A program made the position numbers and the translations under genes. Positions 34,263 to 42,384 of a stretch of 64,000 bases of DNA are shown one piece after another. Below the pieces are notes generated by a model. The model saw only the letters and a program-made list of their open reading frames with translations. It was not told where the DNA came from and ran no database searches. The stretch is from Actinocatenispora sp963805605 (GTDB lineage Bacteria > Actinomycetota > Actinomycetes > Mycobacteriales > Micromonosporaceae), in assembly GCA_963805605.1 (NCBI GenBank), contig CAWDUX010000003.1:62001-126000 (forward strand). The letters run 5' to 3'. The stretch's first letter is position 1. The number at the start of each line of letters is the position of its first letter.

Positions 34263-34431
34263 CGGAGCGGGTGGGCGCCGCGACAGGCATCCGGTTATTT
34301 TCTTCACATCACTGTGCGTCGGGCTTCATCCACCGTTCCGATGGCGCGGTAACCGGCGCCTCCACCTGTATGTACACCCGCAGAATCGGCCCCTGCCGGC
34401 GTGAAACCCGGCCATTGTCGAGTTGTCAAGC

Positions 34432-34460
34432 CTGTCCACAGCCCCCTCCCGTCGTCCACA
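34432..34460 (+). other. Two DnaA-box-like nonamers upstream of yraN
   Basis: CTGTCCACA (34432-34440) and TCGTCCACA (34452-34460) each differ by one base from the actinobacterial DnaA box TTGTCCACA. They lie in the 267-base gap before yraN, which otherwise shows only the yraN ribosome binding site. Confidence 0.3.
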
Positions 34461-34529
34461 GGCGGCGCCGTGGGGCCGCAAATGCCGGCCACGGACAGCA
34501 ACGGTTGCCTTCGACACGGGAGGTGACCG

Positions 34530-35006
34530 ATGCTCATCCACGACAGCCAGTCGGACGAGATCATTCCGCCGACGGCCCGTCCGCCGGTAGAACCACACAA
34601 CGACCGTCCGGCCCGGCCCGGCGGTCGGTCCGGATACCAGGACAGGGTGACCCTGGGCGCGTACGGGGAGCGGCTCGCCGCCGCACACCTCATCGCCGAC
34701 GGAATGGTGCTGCTGGACCATAACTGGCGCTGCCGCCACGGCGAGCTGGACCTGATCGCCAGGGACCCGCTCCCTCGGCCCGGAACGCTGGTGTTCTGCG
34801 AGGTCAAGACGCGCCGCTCGGCCCGTTTCGGGCCGCCCGCCCAAGCCGTGGTCGGGGTGAAGGCCGCACGGATCCGTCGACTCGCGGTCCAGTGGATGAA
34901 CGACACCGGCATCCACCTTGCCCAGATCCGGTTCGACGTGATCACAGTGATGTCCCGCGGCGCGGACATCGAGGACGAGCTCGAACACCTGCGCGGGGCG
35001 TTCTGA
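34530..35006 (+). CDS. YraN/UPF0102 family predicted nuclease
   Basis: Member of the UPF0102 family, which has a restriction-endonuclease-like fold. The core is LGAYGERLAAAHLIADGM, NWRCRHGELDLIARD and LVFCEVKTRRSARFGPPAQAV; the E-D-EVK pattern is the PD-(D/E)xK site. About 40 N-terminal residues are a less conserved P/R-rich extension; total 158. GGGAGG precedes the ATG. The usual actinobacterial order yraN-comM-dprA is kept: the next gene starts one base after the stop. The cellular role is unproven. Confidence 0.88.
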   Translation: MLIHDSQSDEIIPPTARPPVEPHNDRPARPGGRSGYQDRVTLGAYGERLAAAHLIADGMVLLDHNWRCRHGELDLIARDPLPRPGTLVFCEVKTRRSARFGPPAQAVVGVKAARIRRLAVQWMNDTGIHLAQIRFDVITVMSRGADIEDELEHLRGAF

Positions 35007-35007
35007 G

Positions 35008-36525
35008 ATGGGCTATGCGCGCGTGCTGTGCGTAGGGCTGACCGGGCTCACCGGCCATCTCGTCGAGGTGGAGGCCGACCTCTCGGACGGGCTGCCCGGG
35101 CTGACGCTGTCCGGCCTGCCGGACGCGGCGCTGCACGAGGCCCGGGAGCGTATCCGGGCGGCCACCATCAACTCCGGAGTCAGCTGGCCCAACCGGCGGA
35201 TCACGGTCAACCTCCTGCCCGCCTCGGTACCCAAGCGCGGGTCGATGTTCGACCTGGCGCTCGCCGCGGCGATCCTCTGCGCCGCAGGTGTCGTACCGGC
35301 CCGGCGGTTGGGTTGTGCCGTGCTGATCGGCGAACTCGGCCTCGACGGGCAGGTCCGGCCGGTACGCGGCGTACTGCCGTGCGTCCTGACCGCGGTGCGG
35401 GCCGGCATCAGCCAGATCCTGGTGCCGGTGGCCAACAGCCAGGAAGCGGCATTGGTTCCCGACGCGACCGTCGGGGCGGTAGGAAGCCTGCGCGGCCTGC
35501 TGGAATACCTGCGCGGGACCGACCCGCTGGCCGCACCCGACGCCGTCGTACCCGGGCGCTCGATGCCGAACATGCCCGACCTGAGCGAGGTGGTGGGTCA
35601 GGAGCGCGGCCGGCGCGGTGTGGAGATCGCGGCGGCGGGTGGACACAACCTTGCACTGTTCGGGCCGCCAGGAGCGGGAAAGACCATGCTCGCCGAACGT
35701 CTTCCGTCGGTCCTCCCGCTGCTCGACGATGAGGCCGCGTTGGAGGTCACCGCGGTGCACTCGGTCGCCGGCGTCCTACCTCCCGGCAGCGGTCTGCTCC
35801 GTCGACCGCCCTACCAGGCGCCACACCACACCTCCACCTCGGCGGCGATCGTCGGAGGGGGGGCCGGCATACCTCGGCCGGGCGCGGTGTCCTTGGCACA
35901 CCGGGGAGTGCTGTTCATGGACGAAGCTCCGGAATATCGACCGGCCGTACTCAACGCGTTGCGCGAACCCCTGGAAAGCGGCGAGATCCGCCTCGCCAGG
36001 GCCGCCGCCAGTACCTGCTACCCGGCCCGCGTGCAACTGGTGCTCGCGGCAAACCCCTGTCCCTGCGGGGAACGGGGTGGTAACTGCGTCTGCACCCCGC
36101 TCGCCCGTCGTCGCTACCTTGGCCGGCTGTCCGGGCCGTTGCTCGACCGGGTCGATCTGCAGATCGATCTGTTACCCGTCCGTGCGGCCCAGTTGTTGGC
36201 CGATGTGGCGATGCCGGACTCCTCAGATGTGGTGGCGGCCCGGGTCCGGTCGGCCCGCGCCATCGCGGCCCAACGCTGGGCGCGTTCGAACAATCCGCTC
36301 AACGCCGCCATCCCCGGCACCGTGCTGCGCACCTCCACCTGGCGGCTACCGCATCCGATCACCCGGATCGCCGAACGGTTGGTGGACCGGGGGAGCCTGT
36401 CGGCCCGCGGCTACGACCGGATCCTGCGGGTCGCCTGGACGATCTCCGACCTCTCCGGCCGGGACCGGCCGGACCAGGGCGATGTCGCCGAGGCGATCGA
36501 ACTTCGGACCAGGGCGGCGGCATGA
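35008..36525 (+). CDS. comM: ComM/YifB-family magnesium-chelatase-like AAA ATPase
   Basis: Hexameric AAA+ ATPase; in Vibrio ComM drives branch migration during transformation, and the homologue probably acts on recombination intermediates. An N-terminal Lon-like domain (GLTGHLVEVEADLSDGLPGL, about 1-170) precedes the Mg-chelatase AAA domain with Walker A GPPGAGKTML (near 219) and HRGVLFMDEAPEY. A cysteine cluster (NPCPCGERGGNCVC) probably binds zinc, and a C-terminal domain ends AEAIELRTR. 505 residues, starting one base after yraN and overlapping dprA (ATGA). Confidence 0.93.
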   Translation: MGYARVLCVGLTGLTGHLVEVEADLSDGLPGLTLSGLPDAALHEARERIRAATINSGVSWPNRRITVNLLPASVPKRGSMFDLALAAAILCAAGVVPARRLGCAVLIGELGLDGQVRPVRGVLPCVLTAVRAGISQILVPVANSQEAALVPDATVGAVGSLRGLLEYLRGTDPLAAPDAVVPGRSMPNMPDLSEVVGQERGRRGVEIAAAGGHNLALFGPPGAGKTMLAERLPSVLPLLDDEAALEVTAVHSVAGVLPPGSGLLRRPPYQAPHHTSTSAAIVGGGAGIPRPGAVSLAHRGVLFMDEAPEYRPAVLNALREPLESGEIRLARAAASTCYPARVQLVLAANPCPCGERGGNCVCTPLARRRYLGRLSGPLLDRVDLQIDLLPVRAAQLLADVAMPDSSDVVAARVRSARAIAAQRWARSNNPLNAAIPGTVLRTSTWRLPHPITRIAERLVDRGSLSARGYDRILRVAWTISDLSGRDRPDQGDVAEAIELRTRAAA

Positions 36526-37709
36526 GCGACGAGTTGGAGGAGATCCGTACCGCCAGGCTTGCGCTGAGTTGGTTGTGTGAGCCGGGGCACCGGGTGCTGG
36601 GACAACTGGTCCGGGCGCTGGGCGCGGTGGAGACGCTGCGGCAGGTGCTCGCCGGCGAGGTGCCCGAACGGGTCCGTGGCGCCGTGTCGGCCCGCCTTGA
36701 TGCCGAGGACCCTCGCCGGGCGGCGGAGCGGCTGGCCCAGGACGGACGCCGCCTCGGGTGCCGGCTGGTCATCCCGGAGGACGAGGAGTGGCCCTGGCAG
36801 GTCGAGGCGTTGGAGCGGATCAGCAGCGAAGGTGACCGTTCGCTCGGCCCGCACTCCGACCCGCCGACCTGTCTGTGGGTACGTGGGGAACACTCGCTCG
36901 CCGCCACGATGGAGCGCAGCGTCGCCGTGGTCGGATCCCGGGCCGCCTCCGGTTACGGCAACCACGTCGCGGGCGATGTCGCCTACGGTCTGGCGGAGGC
37001 CGGATGGACCGTGGTGTCCGGTGGGGCGTACGGCATCGACGCGGCCGCGCACCGCGGCGCCCTCGGAGCGGGCCAGCCCACCGCGGCGGTACTTGCCTGT
37101 GGCGTCGACGTGGTCTACCCGCTGGGGCATGCCAGCCTGTTCGAGCGGATCGGGCAGGAAGGACTACTCATCAGTGAATGGCCGCCGGGGGCCACCCCGC
37201 AGCGGCACCGTTTCCTGATCCGGAACCGGGTCATCGCGGCGCTGTGCCGGGGCACCGTGGTGGTGGAGGCATCGGCACGCAGCGGCGCGCGCAACACCGC
37301 CCGTCGTACCCGACAACTGGGCAGATATCTGATGGCGGTGCCCGGCCCGGTGACCTCGGCGATGAGCGTCGGGCCCCACGTGCTGATCCGTGAGGAGGAC
37401 GCCCGGCTGGTTACCTCGGCCGCCGAGGTACTGGAGGAGATCGGCCGGATCGGCACCGACCTGGCGCCCGTTCCGCGGGGCCCGGTCACGGCGCGCGACG
37501 AGCTGGAGACCGCGTCGAGACGGGTACTGGACGCTGTGCCACGGCACCGCCCCGCCACCGTGGAGCAGATCGCGGTGGAGGCGGGACTGCCCCCGGTGGC
37601 GGTACGCCGAGCGCTCCCGGTGTTGGCGTTGCTGGGGTTCGTGGAGGAGACGGCAACCGGATACCGGATTGCAGCGCCTGCTGGCACGGCCCGGTCGGCC
37701 AGTGCGTAG
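36522..37709 (+). CDS. dprA: DNA-processing protein DprA
   Basis: Binds single-stranded DNA and loads RecA during transformation. The extended Rossmann core shows VAVVGSRAASGYG, VVSGGAYGIDAAAHRGAL, VLACGVDVVYPLGH, ISEWPPGATPQRHRFLIRNRVIAAL and VVEASARSG. The N-terminal helical region resembles a SAM-like domain, and the C-terminus (TVEQIAVEAGLPPVAVRRALPVL) is a winged helix. 395 residues; start overlaps comM (ATGA). No ComEA/ComEC genes are in the window, so competence itself is not shown. Confidence 0.95.
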   Translation: MSDELEEIRTARLALSWLCEPGHRVLGQLVRALGAVETLRQVLAGEVPERVRGAVSARLDAEDPRRAAERLAQDGRRLGCRLVIPEDEEWPWQVEALERISSEGDRSLGPHSDPPTCLWVRGEHSLAATMERSVAVVGSRAASGYGNHVAGDVAYGLAEAGWTVVSGGAYGIDAAAHRGALGAGQPTAAVLACGVDVVYPLGHASLFERIGQEGLLISEWPPGATPQRHRFLIRNRVIAALCRGTVVVEASARSGARNTARRTRQLGRYLMAVPGPVTSAMSVGPHVLIREEDARLVTSAAEVLEEIGRIGTDLAPVPRGPVTARDELETASRRVLDAVPRHRPATVEQIAVEAGLPPVAVRRALPVLALLGFVEETATGYRIAAPAGTARSASA

Positions 37710-37841
37710 TGGCATCGGCTGGCGGTGGTGCGGGACGGTGAGCGGGCTGGCGCCACCGCCCGAAGCCGCTGCGCTCGGGCGCGCACCGCCCCATACTCGG
37801 GGGCATCTGGTGGTAAAAGCTGCCTGGCCCGGCGCGTCGGC

Positions 37842-37870
37842 TTGACCTGGGCCGGTCCGCCGCCGACGGT
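37842..37870 (+). promoter_or_regulatory. Promoter of xerC (leaderless)
   Basis: TTGACC (37842-37847), 17-base spacer, GACGGT (37865-37870), then seven bases to the ATG at 37878. One of the best -35/-10 pairs in the window. Confidence 0.65.
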
Positions 37871-37877
37871 CGTGGCA

Positions 37878-38894
37878 ATGGCTCGGCCCCGTCCCTCCAC
37901 CGGATCCCGCTACGACGCCCTACCGGAGTCTCTCCGGGACGCCGTGGACGAGTTCGCGCGCCATCTCGCCCGGGAGCGGGACCGTTCGCCGCACACCATC
38001 CGTGCCTACGTCAGCGATGTGGTGGCGCTGTTGGAGCACGCCACACGGATGCAGGTCACCACCTTGTCGGCGGCCCTGGAGTTGACCGTACTGCGCAGCT
38101 GGCTCGGCCGGATGCGTGGCACCGGCGCGGCCCGCAGCACCGTGGCGCGCCGGGCCGCCGCGGTCCGTACGTTCTGCACCTGGGCGTACCGCAACGGCCT
38201 GGTGGCAGAGGATTCCGCCCAGCAGTTGGGGGTCCCCAGGTCACGAAATGGGCTGCCCGTGGTGTTGCGGGCGGACCAGGCGGCGGCACTTGTCGAGGCG
38301 CCCAGCCGGAAGTCGAATGTGCCGGCGCCCGACGCCCTCCGACCGTCCGGTGCCGCCATCGATGCCGGTCAGCTACCGGGTGGGATGGACCCGGCGGCCC
38401 TGCGCGATGCCCTGGTGCTGGAACTGCTCTACGCCACCGGGGTGCGGGTGGGTGAGCTCTGCGGGCTGGACATTGACGATGTGGACCGTGACCGGCGGCT
38501 GATCCGGGTACTCGGCAAGGGGCGGAAGGAACGTTCCGTGCCCTTCGGCGTACCCGCTGAGCGGGCACTGGACCGCTATCTGGATGTCGCACGGCGGTCC
38601 CTGCTCACCCCACACAGCGGCGCGGCGCTGCTGCTGGGTGTGCGAGGTGGTCGGCTGGACCCGCGGTCGGTTCGGCGGATCGTGTCACGTCAGGCACAAT
38701 CGGCCGGGTTGCCCGATATCTCGCCGCACTCGCTGCGACACTCCGCTGCCACCCATCTGCTCGACAACGGAGCTGATCTGCGTTCGGTGCAGGAACTGCT
38801 GGGGCATGCATCGTTGGCCACGACGCAGATCTACACGCACGTCTCGGTGGAGCGGCTGCGCACCGCGTACCGTCAGGCGCATCCCCGCGCATGA
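37878..38894 (+). CDS. xerC: Tyrosine recombinase XerC
   Basis: With XerD resolves chromosome dimers at dif. The N-terminal SAM-like domain (DEFARHLARERDRSPHTIRAY) binds DNA. The catalytic set is complete: R190 (TGVRVGEL), K in GKGRKER (near 214-218), H284 and R287 (HSLRH), H310 (LLGHAS) and nucleophile Y319 (TQIYTHV). 338 residues; a low-complexity insert around 142-170 (KSNVPAPDALRPSGAA) lengthens it beyond the usual 300. The ATG at 37878 matches the promoter. Next to dprA as in other actinobacteria. Confidence 0.93.
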   Translation: MARPRPSTGSRYDALPESLRDAVDEFARHLARERDRSPHTIRAYVSDVVALLEHATRMQVTTLSAALELTVLRSWLGRMRGTGAARSTVARRAAAVRTFCTWAYRNGLVAEDSAQQLGVPRSRNGLPVVLRADQAAALVEAPSRKSNVPAPDALRPSGAAIDAGQLPGGMDPAALRDALVLELLYATGVRVGELCGLDIDDVDRDRRLIRVLGKGRKERSVPFGVPAERALDRYLDVARRSLLTPHSGAALLLGVRGGRLDPRSVRRIVSRQAQSAGLPDISPHSLRHSAATHLLDNGADLRSVQELLGHASLATTQIYTHVSVERLRTAYRQAHPRA

Positions 38895-38906
38895 GAGGCG
38901 GACCTG

Positions 38907-40079
38907 GTGAGTCCGGATCCCACCGTCAGACCACCGGAGTCGTTCCCCGGTGTCCGGCTGCTGTTCTCCCTCGACTTCTTCTACTCCCACCTCAACCACG
39001 GCTCGTACGGCGCGGTGCCCCTCCCCGCCCAGCGGGCCGCGGACCGCCTGCGTACCGAGCAGGAGTCGGACCCGATGCGCTTCTTCACCGAGGGTCTGGT
39101 CGAGCGCATTGCGCACACCCGTCGCCATCTGGCCAGGTTCGTCGGTGCGGATCCGGACGGCACCGCGCTGGTGGCCAATGTGACGACCGGGGTGGCGATC
39201 GCGCTGAACTCCATCCGACTGCGCGCAGGGGACCAGGTACTACTGACCGACCACACGTACGGCGCGGTGGCTTTCGAGGTGGCTCGTCGGTGCGCGGAGA
39301 CCGGCGCGCTGCCGCTCCGGGTCCCGGTCGCACTCGACGCGACCGATGACGAGATCGTGCGGGTGGTCTGCGATGCGGTGACTCCCCGTACCCGGATCGC
39401 GGTGGTGGACCAGGTCACTTCGCCGACCGCCCGGCTCTTCCCGGCCCGGCGGCTGGTCTCGGAGCTGCAACGTCGGGGTGTCGTGGTGGTGGTGGACGCC
39501 GCCCACGTTCCTGGCGTGCTGGACACCAGGGTGGCCGCTCAGGCGGACTTCTGGTGCGGGAACCTGCACAAGTGGTGTTTCGCCCCCCGGGGCACCGGTC
39601 TGCTGGCCGTCGCGCCGGCGCACCGGGCCCGGGTCCGGCCACCAGCGGTGTCCTGGCAGCGTGACGCGGGCTTTCCGGCAAATGTCGAGTACCAGGGCAC
39701 CGTCGACCACTCGGGCTGGCTGGCCGCGCCGGCGGGGGTCTTCGTACTCGACAGTCTGGGACTGCGCGCTGCACGGGAGCATAATGCGCAGCTGGCCTGC
39801 TACGGTCACGGGCTGCTCACCGACGCGCTCGGCACCGAACCGGTGGCGGCGACGGGCAACCTTCCCATGCAGGTGGTCAGGTTGCCCGCCGGTGTCGCGG
39901 TCACCGAAGCGGCCGCGGTGTCGCTACGACGCAAGATCGCCCAGCATCTGCGGGCACATGTGGCGGTGGGGTCCTGGAACGGTGTAGGTCTGCTGCGCAT
40001 CTGTGCCCAGGTCTACAACCGGGCCGAGGAGTACGAGCGGTTGGCCGAGAAGCTGCCCGCTCTGTTGCGCGCAGGCTGA
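38907..40079 (+). CDS. Class V aminotransferase (isopenicillin-N-epimerase-like)
   Basis: PLP enzyme of the aminotransferase class V/cysteine desulfurase superfamily. NHGSYGAVPLPAQ at the start is typical of the epimerase-like branch, VVDQVTSPTARLFP and VVVDAAHVPG hold PLP-contacting aspartate and histidine, and the Schiff-base lysine is in FWCGNLHKWCFAPRGTG. RICAQVYNRAEEYERL closes the fold. 390 residues from a GTG preceded by GAGAGG. Beta-lactam synthesis should not be inferred from the family name. The gene follows xerC by 12 bases and converges with the LytM gene, one base apart. Confidence 0.85.
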   Translation: MSPDPTVRPPESFPGVRLLFSLDFFYSHLNHGSYGAVPLPAQRAADRLRTEQESDPMRFFTEGLVERIAHTRRHLARFVGADPDGTALVANVTTGVAIALNSIRLRAGDQVLLTDHTYGAVAFEVARRCAETGALPLRVPVALDATDDEIVRVVCDAVTPRTRIAVVDQVTSPTARLFPARRLVSELQRRGVVVVVDAAHVPGVLDTRVAAQADFWCGNLHKWCFAPRGTGLLAVAPAHRARVRPPAVSWQRDAGFPANVEYQGTVDHSGWLAAPAGVFVLDSLGLRAAREHNAQLACYGHGLLTDALGTEPVAATGNLPMQVVRLPAGVAVTEAAAVSLRRKIAQHLRAHVAVGSWNGVGLLRICAQVYNRAEEYERLAEKLPALLRAG

Positions 40080-40080
40080 C

Positions 40081-40695
40081 TCACTGATCAAGGTCGTCAC
40101 TGGGCAGTAGTCGTACCCGGCCGAGTCCGAGCAGCGCCAGCGGGTCCAGGTAGGTGTCGCCTTGCCGCAGCCCCCAGTGCAGGCAGGCGCTGGACGGGCA
40201 TCCCGGGTGGCCGGCAAGCAGAATCCCGATCTGGTCACCGGCATCGACCTGTGCGCCGACCCGTACGGTGGCGCGGACCGGTTGGTAGGTAGTGCGCAGC
40301 CCGCCGGGATGCCGGATGCTGATCACTGCCGTGCCGGCCACCGGGCCGGCGAAACTGACCCGTCCCGGCCCGGCCGCGAGTACCGGTTCTCCTGGTGTGC
40401 CTGCGAGATCCACGCCGCGATGACCGGGCAGCCACGGTTGCGGAGGCGGGTCGAACCGGCGGACCACCGTGGGATCGCCGGGCAGCGGCCAGCGGTAGCC
40501 GGCGCGTGGTGCGGTGGGCGTGGTCGCCGACCGATCGCCGGCCGGATGCCCGTGCGCGGGGTTCCCTGTCACGGCCACCATGGCCAGCGCCAGTACGCCC
40601 ACGCCCAGCGCGGCGAGCAGGACACGTCGGACGCTGCCCGCTCGCAGCCCCGCGCCACCCGGTTTCGGCCGCTCAGGCGGTGGTGCGGCCAGCAT
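40081..40695 (-). CDS. LytM/M23-fold protein, probably non-catalytic (Rv2891-like)
   Basis: Exported protein with a LytM domain, the position and sequence resembling M. tuberculosis Rv2891 upstream of rpsB (from memory). A signal anchor (VRRVLLAALGVGVLALAMVA) precedes the domain. Metal ligands remain in GHRGVDL (H and D) and in the histidine of ACLHWGL. The two catalytic histidines of active LytM enzymes look lost: the HxH motif reads CLH, and the usual YxH segment reads TYQPV. It may therefore bind wall or activate an amidase rather than cut. Start 40695 (ATG, 204 residues) is the best guess; the frame is open far upstream. Confidence 0.75.
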   Translation of the reverse strand: MLAAPPPERPKPGGAGLRAGSVRRVLLAALGVGVLALAMVAVTGNPAHGHPAGDRSATTPTAPRAGYRWPLPGDPTVVRRFDPPPQPWLPGHRGVDLAGTPGEPVLAAGPGRVSFAGPVAGTAVISIRHPGGLRTTYQPVRATVRVGAQVDAGDQIGILLAGHPGCPSSACLHWGLRQGDTYLDPLALLGLGRVRLLPSDDLDQ

Positions 40696-41023
40696 CAGCC
40701 GTGGCCTGCCGGGCAGCGCTTCGTACTCGCCGACCGCCGGGCCGGTGCACGCCCGCTGGGCAGAGCATGTACAGCAGTGGTGCGGTCCGGCCGCGCCCGG
40801 TGCACGGTGCACGGTGACCTGTCGGCGACGTCGCCACCGGGCCGCCCATGGTCGGTCGGGGCGCAGCGGTCTGTTCAAGGTGATGATGGTTCCCACCGGC
40901 GCAGCATCGCCCGGTAGGGCGCCACCGCCAAACCCAGTGACGGCGTTCTGTGGACAGCCGCCGGGGGGCTGTGGAAAACCCTGACCCGCGGCACTGTCGT
41001 GTGTTATGGGCGGGGCGGGACCG
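40696..41023. other. Intergenic region before the LytM gene
   Basis: 328 bases with no confident gene. An in-frame upstream extension of the LytM gene (cysteine-rich HHCCTCSAQRACTG) is possible, starting at a GTG at 40818, but I cannot support it. Two DnaA-box-like sites occur on the minus strand: 40949-40957 and 40970-40978. Confidence 0.4.
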
Positions 41024-42214
41024 TCAGACCGGTGCGCCGAGCCGGCGTAGCCGGTCCGCGGCGTCGGCGAGTACCTCGGGGCGCTTGCAGCAGGCGAACC
41101 GGACCAGTCGCCGGCCTGCCTCCACCGAGTCGTAGAAGACCTGGGTGGGCACGGCGACCACACCGCAGCGTTCGGGTAGCGCGCGACAGAACTCGATGCC
41201 GTCCTTGCCGCCCAGATTGGTGATGTCAGCGGTGACGAAGTAGGTGGCCTCGGGTTGGTACACCCGGAACCCGGCGTCGGCGAGCCCGGCGCTGAGCAGA
41301 TCCCGACCGGTCTGTAGACGGTCCCGTAGTCCGGTCAGGTAGTCCGCCGGAAGCCCGAGCGCGACGGCCACGGCCGGCTGGAGCGGCCCGGCATTGACGA
41401 AGGTCAGGAACTGCTTGACCCGCAGTACGGCGGACACCAGCCGGGCCGGGCCGCTGGCCCAGCCGACCTTCCATCCGGTACACGAGAAGCTCTTGCCCGC
41501 CGAGGAGATCCGGATGGTGCGTTCCCGCATCTCCGGTACGCCGGCCAGTGGCAGGTGCGGACCGCTGGCGTCGGTGAACACCAGATGCTCGTAGACCTCG
41601 TCGGTCACCGCGTAGACGTCGTGTTCGATGCACAGCTCGGCGATCAGGTTCAGCTCGTCCCGGCTGAAGACCTTACCGGTGGGGTTGTGCGGGGAGTTGA
41701 GCAGCATCAGTCGGGTCCGCGGGCCGAAGGCGGCACGAAGTTCGTCCGGGTCGAAGCCGTACCGGTCACCGTCCGGCCGCAGGGTGACCGGCCGGCGCCG
41801 GGCGCCAGCGAGGGCGATGGATGCGGCATAGGAGTCGTAGTACGGCTCGAAGCAGACGACTTCGTCGTCGGTTTCACACAGTCCCAGGATCGCGGCGGCC
41901 ACGGCCTCGGTCGCGCCGGCTGTCACCACGATCTCCGAGCCCGGGTCGTAGCTCAGGCCCCAGTCACGTTGCTGTTGCTCGGCGATGGCCGCCCGCAGCG
42001 CGGGGATGCCGGGGCCGGGCGGGTACTGGTTGTGCCCGGTCCGTAGCGCGGCCGCAGCCGCGTCGAGCATCTCTTCCGGTCCGTCGGTGTCCGGGAAGCC
42101 CTGACCGAGGTTGATCGCGCCGGTACGCGCTGCGAGCGCCGACATCTCAGCGAACACGGTGGTACCGAACTCGCGCATCCGGGCCACCAGCGGATCGGAT
42201 CCCGTTGTTGTCAT
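41024..42214 (-). CDS. Class I/II PLP aminotransferase (DapC/kynurenine-aminotransferase-like)
   Basis: Fold-type I aminotransferase. Diagnostic segments are INLGQGFPDTDGP, LLNSPHNPTGKVFS (PLP asparagine), AVTDEVYEHLVF and the Schiff-base lysine in SSAGKSFSCTGWKVGW; FACCKRPEVLADAADRL ends it. The closest characterised groups are N-succinyl-DAP aminotransferase DapC of actinobacteria and glutamine/kynurenine aminotransferases; I cannot decide between them. The ATG at 42214 (396 residues) lies seven bases after TAGGGT, so it is probably leaderless; a GTG at 42223 would add three residues. Confidence 0.85.
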   Translation of the reverse strand: MTTTGSDPLVARMREFGTTVFAEMSALAARTGAINLGQGFPDTDGPEEMLDAAAAALRTGHNQYPPGPGIPALRAAIAEQQQRDWGLSYDPGSEIVVTAGATEAVAAAILGLCETDDEVVCFEPYYDSYAASIALAGARRRPVTLRPDGDRYGFDPDELRAAFGPRTRLMLLNSPHNPTGKVFSRDELNLIAELCIEHDVYAVTDEVYEHLVFTDASGPHLPLAGVPEMRERTIRISSAGKSFSCTGWKVGWASGPARLVSAVLRVKQFLTFVNAGPLQPAVAVALGLPADYLTGLRDRLQTGRDLLSAGLADAGFRVYQPEATYFVTADITNLGGKDGIEFCRALPERCGVVAVPTQVFYDSVEAGRRLVRFACCKRPEVLADAADRLRRLGAPV

Positions 42215-42221
42215 GTCCGTC

Positions 42222-42227
42222 ACCCTA
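42222..42227 (-). promoter_or_regulatory. -10 element of the aminotransferase gene (leaderless)
   Basis: On the minus strand TAGGGT is followed by seven bases and the ATG at 42214. Confidence 0.55.
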
Positions 42228-42267
42228 CGACCGGTCGATGGTCGGCCCGGCCCGACCCGGACGGAAG

Positions 42268-42305
42268 ATGATCATATAGACATCAGTCGATACATGGACA
42301 TGTCG
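42268..42305. promoter_or_regulatory. AT-rich palindromic patch in the divergent region
   Basis: ATGATCAT (42268-42275) and GACATGTC (42297-42304) are perfect 8-bp palindromes in a locally AT-rich stretch between the divergent aminotransferase and membrane-protein genes. This could be a regulator site; no known box is recognised. Confidence 0.3.
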
Positions 42306-42370
42306 TACGGAATTCCGGTGAGCCTCGATACGCGTGCGGGGCAGCTCTGGCGTGGCGCGCTCTGGTGGCC

Positions 42371-42376
42371 TAGCGT
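42371..42376 (+). promoter_or_regulatory. -10 element of the proline-rich membrane protein gene
   Basis: TAGCGT lies eight bases before the GTG at 42385; leaderless spacing. Confidence 0.5.
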
Positions 42377-42384
42377 CGCCCCAC

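Noticed and set aside
34432..34460. Replication origin based on DnaA-like boxes
   Set aside because: Only two imperfect boxes, no dnaA or dnaN nearby and no AT-rich unwinding region; gene context is far from a typical actinobacterial oriC.
34271..34529. Possible gene in the gap before yraN
   Set aside because: Frames here change character within a few codons and lack a ribosome binding site; only DnaA-like boxes and the yraN leader are supported.
38907..40079. Beta-lactam biosynthesis because of the isopenicillin-N-epimerase-like aminotransferase
   Set aside because: No other beta-lactam gene is present; the family is broad.
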